NCBI GenBank assembly: GCA_034439735.1
Contig: JAWXAX010000067.1
Span: 1 to 44,200, forward strand
Length of the DNA stretch: 44,200 nt
Direction of reading: 5' to 3'
Source: Rhodothermales bacterium
Lineage (GTDB): Bacteria; Bacteroidota; Rhodothermia; Rhodothermales; JAHQVL01
The position numbers were made by a program, and so were the translations under genes. Position 1 is the stretch's first letter. Each line of letters starts with the position of its first letter. Positions 28,003-33,851 of the stretch are shown in pieces. The notes under the pieces are model-generated. The model searched no databases. It saw nothing but the letters and a program-made list of their open reading frames with translations, and had not been told where the DNA came from.

Positions 28003-28042
28003 TATAAAACAAAGAGCCTCCGAGGTCGATGACCCCGGAGGC
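28003..28042 (-). terminator. rho-independent terminator of the T9SS cargo gene
   Basis: The arms GCCTCCGAGGTC (28016-28027) and GACCCCGGAGGC (28031-28042) pair at 11 of 12 positions around a 3-base loop. Read on the minus strand the hairpin is followed by TCTTTGTTTTATACG, a U-rich run. It stands 45 nt past the stop of the gene at 28087-29193. Confidence 0.8.
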
Positions 28043-28086
28043 GGTAATAAATACTCCCTGTATTCTATTGAGCGGTGTCGCCCGGC

Positions 28087-29193
28087 TTACTTCGAGAGCA
28101 CGACGGCCTGGGCGCTCGAGAAGAACTCGCCCGTGGCCTGGATGAAGTAACGGCCGCTGGGCAGATTGTTGGCTTCGAAGCGGAAGAGATGTGCTTCCTG
28201 GGCTTCGAGCGAGCCTTCATGCAGGAGGGCGACCTGGCGGCCGATCATGTCGTAGACCGCGAGGCGGACGTGCTGCTGGCGACCCACGGTCAGCGAAAAC
28301 TGAGTCTGCGGGTTGAAGGGATTCGGAGCGGCCGGCGCGAAGGCGAACATGCCGTCGAGCGCGAGTTCAGCCGTCGCGACATCGCTGTAGGCGAAGGCGC
28401 CGTCGAAGTCGATCTGCTTGAGGCGGAAGCTGTGCACCCCGGCGGCGACGTTTGTCACGCGGTAGCTGTAGGACTGCGCATCGTTCGTCGTGCCGAAGCC
28501 CGAGACAAACCCGAGCGTCTGGTAGCTATCGCCCACGAGCTGCTGCACTTCGAAGCCGGCGTTATTCGTCTCGCTGGCCGTTTCCCAGGCCAGGACGACA
28601 TCCGACCCATCGACGAGCGCATCGAAGGCCGTCAGTTCGACCGGCAGCACCCCGTCCGGGATGTTCGTGTAGATGATCGTCATCAGCAACTTGCCGACGA
28701 TCGGGTCGCCCGATCCGTCGTCGGGGATGACCGTGTTACCGGCGCCGGCCATCGGCACGTTCACGATGCTTCCATTGATCACATCCTTCAAGACACCCGT
28801 GGCGTAGGGTGGCAGGTTCCAGGAGATGGTGACATCGCCGTTGTCAAACTGGTCCTTGCGGAATTCGATGGTATGGACGGCCGTAATGTTCGATCCGTCG
28901 CCAAAGCGGTAGTCGGCCAGGGTATAGGACGAATTGGTCCGCTGGAAGCGGGCTTCCATGCCCAGGGTCCACGGCGGCAGGTTGTTGACTTCACGCAGGC
29001 CGGCTTCTTCGTCATGCCCTTCGGTGGCGCGCACATCGAGGCCGAAGTTGATCGTCGTGCTATGAAGCGGAGTGGAAAGCGTGATCACCAGGTCCACCTG
29101 GGGCGGATCATTCGGGCCGGGCTGGGCAGACGCCGAGAACGTGAAACCAAAGAAAATGAGGGCGAGGAAAAGATATTTAGACATGGTGGTCAT
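28087..29193 (-). CDS. secreted protein of unknown function with T9SS sorting domain
   Basis: A 368-residue exported protein. A signal peptide ends near residue 23 (SASAQ); a second Met at position 4 (MSKYLFLAL) is an equally good start. Residues about 25-185 form a beta-rich domain of unknown function (QVDLVITLSTPLHSTTINFG). Residues about 186-368 repeat the C-terminal module of the subtilase next door: VLPVELTAFDA, DVVLAWETASETNNAGFEVQ, FRLKQIDFDG, then the sorting domain PNPFNPQTQFSLTVG with a final Lys. It should leave the cell through the type IX system. It is probably its own transcription unit, with a clear terminator 45 nt downstream. Confidence 0.85.
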   Translation of the reverse strand: MTTMSKYLFLALIFFGFTFSASAQPGPNDPPQVDLVITLSTPLHSTTINFGLDVRATEGHDEEAGLREVNNLPPWTLGMEARFQRTNSSYTLADYRFGDGSNITAVHTIEFRKDQFDNGDVTISWNLPPYATGVLKDVINGSIVNVPMAGAGNTVIPDDGSGDPIVGKLLMTIIYTNIPDGVLPVELTAFDALVDGSDVVLAWETASETNNAGFEVQQLVGDSYQTLGFVSGFGTTNDAQSYSYRVTNVAAGVHSFRLKQIDFDGAFAYSDVATAELALDGMFAFAPAAPNPFNPQTQFSLTVGRQQHVRLAVYDMIGRQVALLHEGSLEAQEAHLFRFEANNLPSGRYFIQATGEFFSSAQAVVLSK

Positions 29194-29659
29194 CTTGGAT
29201 AGACAAAGGCAGCGCGTGGGCTACCGATCGTCGGGGGGAGCAGGGTGAGGAATTTCCTAAGCCTCAAGTGGCGCTTCGAAGCCGGCGTTCGGTGGATAGA
29301 TACCGAGTGGTTTTGCCGGGCAAAAACGCCGCTAAAGACAAGGTGATGAAGTATACGGCAGCCATTCGCGCAAGCTGTAGCGAAATGGCGCATCTGGTCG
29401 GGAGCTTTTGCTCCGCCGGCATGCGGCGTTTCTATTCGCCGCTATCCCTCTTTCGTACAGGGGTATCGAGCCGAGGCGTACTCCGCGTAGCTTTTTACCA
29501 TTCGTAGCACCCAGAAACCGTGCGGATTTTGAGGCTCCGGCGGACCCCAACCGGCTCACGATACGGGCGGCGCGCTGGAGCGAACCAAACCACCATCGAT
29601 GCGTACGAAGGGCGCCGTTGCAGCGCCGCCTTCTTCAAGCGAATTTAGCCAGATGCGCG
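29194..29659. other. intergenic stretch, no gene recognised
   Basis: About 466 bases between the T9SS cargo gene and the tRNA promoter. The longest plus-strand frame (29268-29507, 79 codons) reads as a mix without domain, signal peptide or membrane segment and has codon use unlike the neighbours; I do not accept it as a gene. No repeat or hairpin of note was seen. The promoter of the minus-strand gene at 29193 should lie at the left end but is not obvious. Confidence 0.4.
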
Positions 29660-29689
29660 TTGCAGTGGCCGGCGAGGGCCTGTATTTTG
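29660..29689 (+). promoter_or_regulatory. promoter of the tRNA-Lys/tRNA-Leu unit
   Basis: TTGCAG at 29660-29665, a 17-base spacer and TATTTT at 29683-29688 followed by G form a good primary-sigma promoter; the TATTTTG also fits the TAnnTTTG element of Bacteroidota promoters. It ends 15 nt before tRNA-Lys, so transcription would start a few bases upstream of the tRNA. Confidence 0.7.
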
Positions 29690-29704
29690 GGTCCCCTGCT
29701 CATA

Positions 29705-29777
29705 GATCCCGTAGCTCAGCTGGCAGAGCATCTGACTTTTAATCAGAGGGTCGCAGGTTCGAGCCCTGCCGGGATCA
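29705..29777 (+). tRNA. tRNA-Lys(TTT)
   Basis: A complete 73-base cloverleaf. The acceptor arms GATCCCG and CGGGATC pair fully, the D arm contains AGCTCAGCTGGCAGAGC, the anticodon stem TCTGA/TCAGA encloses CTTTTAA with anticodon TTT at 29738-29740, and the T arm contains GCAGGTTCGAGCCCTGC. The discriminator is A at 29777. CCA is not encoded. Confidence 0.97.
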
Positions 29778-29785
29778 CAAAAACT

Positions 29786-29875
29786 GGTTGCAGGTTACAG
29801 GTGGCCAGGTTGCAGCTTAGGCGGTCCGATGCCTCATAACAACCTGTCTCCTGCAACCTGTCTCTTGCAACTCTT
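29786..29875. repeat. 7-base-periodic repeat words between the two tRNA genes
   Basis: The 100-base spacer holds GGTTGCA, GGTTACA, an 8-base GGTGGCCA and GGTTGCA (29786-29814), then the inverse words AACCTGT, CTCCTGC, AACCTGT, CTCTTGC, AACTCTT (29841-29875). The two halves can pair (14 of 17 bases in the best arm), giving a hairpin between the tRNAs in the precursor RNA. Confidence 0.7.
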
Positions 29876-29877
29876 CT

Positions 29878-29961
29878 GCCCGGGTGGCGAAATTGGTAGA
29901 CGCGCCATCTTGAGGGGGTGGTGACCGAAAGGTCATGCTGGTTCGATTCCAGTCCCGGGCA
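29878..29961 (+). tRNA. tRNA-Leu(GAG)
   Basis: An 84-base tRNA with a long variable arm, as expected for class II tRNA. Acceptor arms GCCCGGG and CCCGGGC pair fully; the anticodon stem CCATC/GGTGG encloses TTGAGGG with anticodon GAG at 29912-29914; the variable arm is TGACCGAAAGGTCAT; the T arm contains GCTGGTTCGATTCCAGT. The discriminator is A at 29961. CCA is not encoded. Confidence 0.96.
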
Positions 29962-29968
29962 CAGGCAG

Positions 29969-29999
29969 ACCCGAGGGGTGTAAACCTCTCGGGTTTTTT
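29969..29999 (+). terminator. rho-independent terminator of the tRNA unit
   Basis: ACCCGAGGGG (29969-29978) pairs with CCTCTCGGGT (29985-29994), with one G-U in RNA and a 6-base loop, and runs directly into TTTTTT. It stands 8 nt after tRNA-Leu. Confidence 0.9.
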
Positions 30000-30046
30000 A
30001 TTGGGCCGGACTTCGTGGGCCGCATCTCACGAGAAATCCTGGGCGG

Positions 30047-30160
30047 TCAATCCTGGTAGAGGCGACGGGTAGAGCGCGTGCCCGGCAGAAAGGCAAGCAG
30101 CGCCATAAAGACGCAGAAGAACACGAGGGCCGCGGCGGCTAATTCGATCGGTTCTATCAT
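30047..30160 (-). CDS. predicted 37-residue single-pass membrane protein
   Basis: A very short frame that reads MIEPIELAAAALVFFCVF... and continues with one strongly hydrophobic helix (about residues 7-25), followed by a Pro-Gly turn and a basic tail (TRSTRRLYQD). The pattern of acidic N-terminus, single helix and positive C-terminus is what a small inner-membrane protein would show, with the tail in the cytosol. The layout is superficially like small subunits of respiratory complexes, but no family motif is present. It lies alone between the tRNA terminator and a gene-poor stretch. No ribosome-binding site was found. It could be chance, though the hydrophobic-then-basic order is unlikely in random GC-rich DNA. 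Confidence 0.42.
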   Translation of the reverse strand: MIEPIELAAAALVFFCVFMALLAFLPGTRSTRRLYQD

Positions 30161-30578
30161 GGCGGTGGCTGGGGTTGGCGCGAGGGATCAGGTAGGGTAT
30201 CACGTGAGCCAACGGCGCATGTTTCGGCTAGAGTGTGGCCAAAAGGCGCTGCAACAAAACGAGTATGGATCTGCGACACGCCCGTGACATCTCACGGTTA
30301 TGAAGAGCCTTTTTTCTCACAGTGAGACACAAAAAAGTCGGCGGTGTGGCCCTATCAACACGTCCAACGGCATCCAGGGAATTGGCACGATACTCGTCTG
30401 CAGCCGCGCGTACTTGTCAGTACCCGTCCGATCTTCGGCACATCACATCCGCGACGCGCGCGATCAAACGCACGGGTCGCGCCGGCGGGAGAAGCAATCG
30501 TGAGCCATCGGCGCGCGCAGTCTTGTAAGACATTTATGACACTTTGCGCACATTCTCGGAATGTATCCGATTATATTT
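30161..30578. other. intergenic stretch, no gene recognised
   Basis: About 418 bases of lower-GC DNA. All frames here are short or read as low-quality Arg/His/Pro-rich sequence. A small CTCACAGTGAG palindrome near 30317 and a T-run before it are the only structures seen, and neither forms a convincing terminator. Possible remnant or RNA-coding region; nothing decisive. Confidence 0.35.
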
Positions 30579-30740
30579 ATGGCTCCCCTTCCCCACTGGC
30601 TACTCTTCCACTCCAATTTGTTGGGATTTATGCGACAGAGCAGTACAAATTCATGGGGCACCGCTGTAAGTCTGGCCGTGGCTATACTGGCTTTCCTCTT
30701 TATCTTTCTCTCCGTAGCCATTCTTGGCCTCGGGGGATGA
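30579..30740 (+). CDS. predicted small single-pass membrane protein, 53 or 36 aa
   Basis: A frame of 53 codons whose second half is a long hydrophobic helix (LAVAILAFLFIFLSVAILG, about residues 32-50) after a polar stretch QSSTNSWGT. The ATG at 30630 (MRQSSTNSW) would give 36 residues and a cleaner protein; a TATATT element at 30572-30577 would even make the first ATG untranslated. The stop is TGA at 30738-30740. No family is recognised. The codons are AT-richer than in neighbouring genes, fitting the foreign-looking composition of 30000-32000. The role is unknown; such proteins are often stress-related or partner subunits, which cannot be told here. Confidence 0.42.
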   Translation: MAPLPHWLLFHSNLLGFMRQSSTNSWGTAVSLAVAILAFLFIFLSVAILGLGG

Positions 30741-30884
30741 TGGGTAGAAGTTGACGCAAAACGCGCGTGCATGCCGTGCTCCAGATGCGACGGAGCGATA
30801 GAAATCCCTCATTTCATTCGACACTCGGTTTCATCCGGAGCACGGCTGCCATGTATATAGGGCGGGCCCTCCCCACTCGTCGTG

Positions 30885-31586
30885 TCAGTCGGACGCTCGA
30901 TCGATCCCCTGAACCTCCTCCCAGCGCTTCGGCACGTGGCCTCCCAGATCCCGAATGCGTGTCTTGATCGACTCGATCCGCTTCCGTTGATCGGCATTCT
31001 GGCCTTTATCCGAACGCATCATATCCAACGCCTCGATATACTGATCGAGCGCGCGTTCGCGGTGACCTTTCGTCGAGTCTTTTTCTGCGCTTTCGAGCAG
31101 GAAACCGCTCAGGTTTTGCTCGACCCTTTGGCGCAGCATCACGGCATTGGCTTCGCCGAGTTGAACACGGTAGGTCTCGATGGCTTCGATGACGCGGTTC
31201 AACTGCTCGACCTTCGGCGGGCGCTCGCCTGCGCCGTCGCCGGCATCCGACCCGACGGCATTTAGCAGCCCTTCGATGTGTTCCTGGGCGAACTTCCGCT
31301 CGGTCACATACATGCGCGCGACCCACTCCTGCGGCGACGGTTTTAAGGAGAGCAGCCCCTTTTCGTAGAACGGCACAAGCTCTCGAAGGTGGCGAATCGC
31401 GTCCTGGCTGCGGGCGAGGCGAACGTCCAGGTCGCGCGAGCGGCGCATTGTGGCCAGGTGTTCATTCAACGCGCGCATGGATGTGACGATGCGCGCTTTA
31501 ACCGTGCCATCGCATTTCTGGCAAAGCCCTTCCCGCGAAAGCGAGAGGAACCATCCCTTATTTCCACACCACGTACATTGGCGCAT
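30885..31586 (-). CDS. zinc-ribbon protein of unknown function, 233 aa
   Basis: The N-terminus holds a four-cysteine zinc ribbon: C4-x2-C7-x14-C22-x2-C25 (MRQCTWCGNKGW ... GLCQKC). The remaining 200 residues are helical and highly charged, with TPR-like or coiled-coil character (RVEQNLSGFLLESAEKD, ALDQYIEALDMM), and no signal peptide or membrane segment. I do not recognise a named family. It stands alone on the minus strand in a gene-poor region; 27-50 nt upstream of its start ATTAAGAG occurs twice with a 12-base period (31613-31620, 31625-31632), a possible regulator site. A cytosolic role in nucleic-acid or protein binding is a guess from the zinc ribbon. Confidence 0.72.
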   Translation of the reverse strand: MRQCTWCGNKGWFLSLSREGLCQKCDGTVKARIVTSMRALNEHLATMRRSRDLDVRLARSQDAIRHLRELVPFYEKGLLSLKPSPQEWVARMYVTERKFAQEHIEGLLNAVGSDAGDGAGERPPKVEQLNRVIEAIETYRVQLGEANAVMLRQRVEQNLSGFLLESAEKDSTKGHRERALDQYIEALDMMRSDKGQNADQRKRIESIKTRIRDLGGHVPKRWEEVQGIDRASD

Positions 31587-31998
31587 AGCCCCAGCCCATT
31601 AAAATCCGGCCAATTAAGAGACCGATTAAGAGCCTACCGAGAGATCTAGCTGCATCCGAGGATGCCGGAACGATACGTCCTGTGCCTGTCGCAACACCCC
31701 CTGACACTTCCATCACGCCGGAAACGGGCCGGCACTTACTTCTAGCCTGCACCGTCTCTGGACCAGCGCTCTGCGCGGCACATATTGGCTCTCTTACTAC
31801 TCACGTTACAGGACACAGTTGCATCATGGGCGGAGCAATCTGCCGACCGAATTCCCCGATGAACCGGCACCATTGTTGCCGATTAATTTATATCGTCCCA
31901 AACTGAAACGGGGCGATAGGCCCTACGGTGCGTTGTCCCGCGCCTGCTGCACATCTGGCTACTCCAGGGGCCGCTTTCTCACCAACAGACGATCCGCC
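31587..31998. other. intergenic stretch with a 12-base direct repeat, no gene recognised
   Basis: About 412 bases between the zinc-ribbon gene and an orphan terminator. It contains ATTAAGAG twice (31613 and 31625) near the start of the minus-strand gene. No frame here looks coding. Because a strong terminator closes it on the plus strand, an untranslated RNA could begin in this interval, but no clear promoter was found. Confidence 0.35.
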
Positions 31999-32025
31999 GG
32001 CCCCTGTTTTCAGGGTGCCTTTTTT
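31999..32025 (+). terminator. orphan rho-independent terminator just upstream of the response regulator
   Basis: GGCCCCTG (31999-32006), loop TTTT, then CAGGG-T-GCC (32011-32019, one bulged T) and TTTTTT. It is a textbook terminator on the plus strand, yet no plus-strand gene lies upstream. It is 34 nt before the regulator start, so it may end a small RNA or act as an attenuator in the regulator's leader. Confidence 0.75.
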
Positions 32026-32059
32026 GCTTCTGCCCCAGGATCAGTAACCTGAATCCGCC

Positions 32060-32791
32060 ATGTTTACCCCCTTGCGTACCCTGGCAAGGCGTACATCGGC
32101 CGATGTACCCAGCCCGGCACGTGTTCTTGTAGTCGACCCGCACCCAATCATTGGCGACGCGGTACGTGTGCTCCTGAATCCAACCGCTGACCTCGCATTT
32201 GCAGGGTTCGCTTCCACGGCGCGGGAGGCTCACCGTGCGGTGGCGCGCACCGCGCCGCACGTGGTGCTCCTTGAACTCTCGTTGGAAGACGGGTACGGGC
32301 TCGACCTCGCCGTTCAACTGCTCATCCACCATCCCGAACTTCGCATCCTCATCTACACGATGTATGCGGAACACGTTTTTGCCGAGCGAGCAATCGAGGT
32401 AGGGGCCGCCGGCTACCTTATGAAGCGCGTCGAACCACACGAATTACTTGAGGGCATCCGCCGCGTGCTTCGCCAGGAGACCTACCTCAGCCAGGCCGCC
32501 ACCGCCCGCCTCCTCAACAAAATCACCCGTCGCCCCACGCGCGACCGTAGCCATACCCTCGAACGCCTCACCCAGCGCGAACTTGCGGTGCTGCTCATGC
32601 TCGGCGAAGGCTCGACCCCTCACGATATCGCCCATCGCCTCAATCTGGATCGGAAAACGGTCGAAACCCATCGGCGCCGCGTCAAAGAAAAACTCGGCTT
32701 TGAGAGCGTTTCGTCCCTCCTCCATTACGCCACCAACTGGCGCCACGCGCAGGGCGCCCTCGAACCACCACTCGAAACGACCTTATCCTGA
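32060..32791 (+). CDS. NarL/FixJ-type response regulator with atypical receiver (Glu at phosphosite)
   Basis: A 243-residue two-domain regulator. The receiver spans about residues 21-140, the LuxR-type helix-turn-helix about 170-235 (LTQRELAVLLMLGEGSTPHDIA, then RKTVETHRRRVKEKLGF). In the receiver the usual phospho-accepting Asp is Glu72 (VVLLELSLEDG) and the second acidic metal ligand is Pro (VVDPHPI, D26-P27). The switch Thr100 and Lys122 are kept at the standard spacing (+28 and +50). Glu in this place often mimics the phosphorylated state, so it may bind DNA without a kinase. No sensor kinase is nearby. An extra N-terminal segment of 20 residues precedes the receiver. Targets are unknown. 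Confidence 0.9.
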   Translation: MFTPLRTLARRTSADVPSPARVLVVDPHPIIGDAVRVLLNPTADLAFAGFASTAREAHRAVARTAPHVVLLELSLEDGYGLDLAVQLLIHHPELRILIYTMYAEHVFAERAIEVGAAGYLMKRVEPHELLEGIRRVLRQETYLSQAATARLLNKITRRPTRDRSHTLERLTQRELAVLLMLGEGSTPHDIAHRLNLDRKTVETHRRRVKEKLGFESVSSLLHYATNWRHAQGALEPPLETTLS

Positions 32792-32803
32792 ACCCACTCT
32801 CAT

Positions 32804-32836
32804 TTGACGTAATTACGGGATAGGATCCACTATAAA
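32804..32836 (+). promoter_or_regulatory. possible promoter with palindromic operator before the heptad-repeat gene
   Basis: TTGACG (32804-32809) and TATAAA (32831-32836) stand upstream of the gene at 32873, but the 21-base spacer is longer than usual. Between them lies the perfect palindrome CGTAATTACG (32808-32817), a plausible binding site for a dimeric regulator. Confidence 0.3.
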
Positions 32837-32872
32837 AATGCGTTATGATATCGATGACCGGCGTACCGCCGG

Positions 32873-33166
32873 ATGTTCTCATCCCTATCGACCGCTCTGA
32901 AAAAACCAGATCCACTCCCCGACCCGCCGGGCCCGGCGCCCCCTGAAGCGCCCGAGCCGCCCGAGATGCCCGCGCCGCCCCTGCGTCGCTGGGCGCGTCC
33001 CGATCCGGACTGGAGCCGGACGGATCCCCGGTATCAGAACAAGGATCCCCGCTGGGCGACCACCGACCCCAAGTTCGCCAGTAAAGATCCGAAGTTTGAG
33101 AAGAGCGACGAAAGGTGGTCCCGTATCGATCCCAACTGGAAAATCGAGAAGAAGCCAGGGGATTGA
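32873..33166 (+). CDS. 97-residue protein built of seven D-P-x-aromatic heptads
   Basis: Family not recognised. Residues 12-36 are Pro/Glu-rich. From residue 44 to 92 the chain is seven consecutive 7-residue repeats of form D-P-x-[W/Y/F]-x-x-x: DPDWSRT, DPRYQNK, DPRWATT, DPKFASK, DPKFEKS, DERWSRI, DPNWKIE; a degenerate eighth with Trp40 precedes them. The repeats use different codons for the same residues (Asp gat/gac, Pro ccc/ccg, Lys aag/aaa), so the pattern is kept at protein level and is not a recent DNA duplication. There is no signal peptide, membrane helix or Cys. The protein is basic at the C-terminus. It follows the atypical response regulator by 81 nt. A binding or scaffolding role is a guess. 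Confidence 0.72.
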   Translation: MFSSLSTALKKPDPLPDPPGPAPPEAPEPPEMPAPPLRRWARPDPDWSRTDPRYQNKDPRWATTDPKFASKDPKFEKSDERWSRIDPNWKIEKKPGD

Positions 33167-33170
33167 CCAA

Positions 33171-33205
33171 AAAAACACGGCCGGCGAAGGATTGCTCGCC
33201 GGCCG
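33171..33205 (-). terminator. terminator of the Nudix gene (minus strand)
   Basis: CGGCCGGCGA (33178-33187) and TCGCCGGCCG (33196-33205) pair perfectly around an 8-base loop. On the minus strand the hairpin is followed by TGTTTTTTTGG, a U-run. It lies 35 nt beyond the stop of the Nudix gene and 11 nt beyond the stop of the convergent heptad gene, so it may serve both. Confidence 0.85.
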
Positions 33206-33240
33206 GGCCGTGGTGGAAAACGGTACTGAGGGGCCCTGCC

Positions 33241-33717
33241 CTAGCTCTGATACATCAGCTCTTCCGTTTTAACCCGGCGCTGCAATCGCGCATACAGCTC
33301 CCATAACGCGGTTTTTGAAGCGTCGGACGCCAGCATCGAAGTGGCTTCCTCATATCCGATCCAGCGGTAATCCGCTTGCGGATCGTTTGGCTGGATGGAC
33401 TCGGAATCGACTTCGACGCCGAAGCAATACTGGGGCAGCACGAACCGTCCGTTCGCGATCGTGTAATGCCCGGCGAACTGCGAGGCCGGCACGGCATTCA
33501 CGCAATCAAGCACCATGAATCGCTCCTCGCCGACATCCAACCCCGCTTCCTGCCCGCTTTTGCGCCTCGCGGCCTCGATGGGGGTCTCGAGTTCCTGGCC
33601 CTTGCCCGAAATACCTTGCCAGCTGTCTTTCTCCGGCCGCTGAAACACGGCGAATTTTACATCCTGATCCACGACACGATACGGGAAGACGAGCACTTGA
33701 AAGGGTGTACGAGTCAT
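33241..33717 (-). CDS. Nudix-fold hydrolase with degenerate Nudix box
   Basis: A 158-residue single Nudix domain. The fold is clear (FQVLVFPYRV, FAVFQRPEKDSWQGISG), with closest layout to dihydroneopterin-triphosphate pyrophosphatase-like Nudix proteins. The box itself reads G-KGQEL-E-TPIEAAR-R-K-SGQEAGL: compared with G-x5-E-x7-R-E-U-x-E-E-x-G-U, the Glu after Arg is Lys and the first of the paired Glu is Gln, leaving one Glu of the metal-binding set. It may have low or altered activity, or be a binding protein. The next gene (another Nudix) lies upstream, 134 nt away, and has an intact box. A strong terminator lies downstream. Confidence 0.82.
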   Translation of the reverse strand: MTRTPFQVLVFPYRVVDQDVKFAVFQRPEKDSWQGISGKGQELETPIEAARRKSGQEAGLDVGEERFMVLDCVNAVPASQFAGHYTIANGRFVLPQYCFGVEVDSESIQPNDPQADYRWIGYEEATSMLASDASKTALWELYARLQRRVKTEELMYQS

Positions 33718-33851
33718 AGTTCGTATCCTCGGTTGATTAGCATGACGAGAGATGAGGGGATGAAGATAATGTTAAGAAGAATTAATGCAGGACAAACATC
33801 AAGGGCAACAGCACACTGTGAAAAAGTGCACCCTATCCAACTTTTCTACGA

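Noticed and set aside
29268-29507. 79-codon open frame on the plus strand
   Set aside because: No domain, signal or membrane pattern and unlike neighbouring codon use; probably spacer.
30344-30754. 136-codon open frame on the plus strand
   Set aside because: Composition is random-looking with no domain; the better candidate in the same interval is the short membrane protein in another frame at 30579.
32873-33166. Recent DNA tandem duplication as the origin of the heptads
   Set aside because: The 21-base units differ in most third positions and the alternatives preserve the amino acids, so the repeat is old and kept at protein level.
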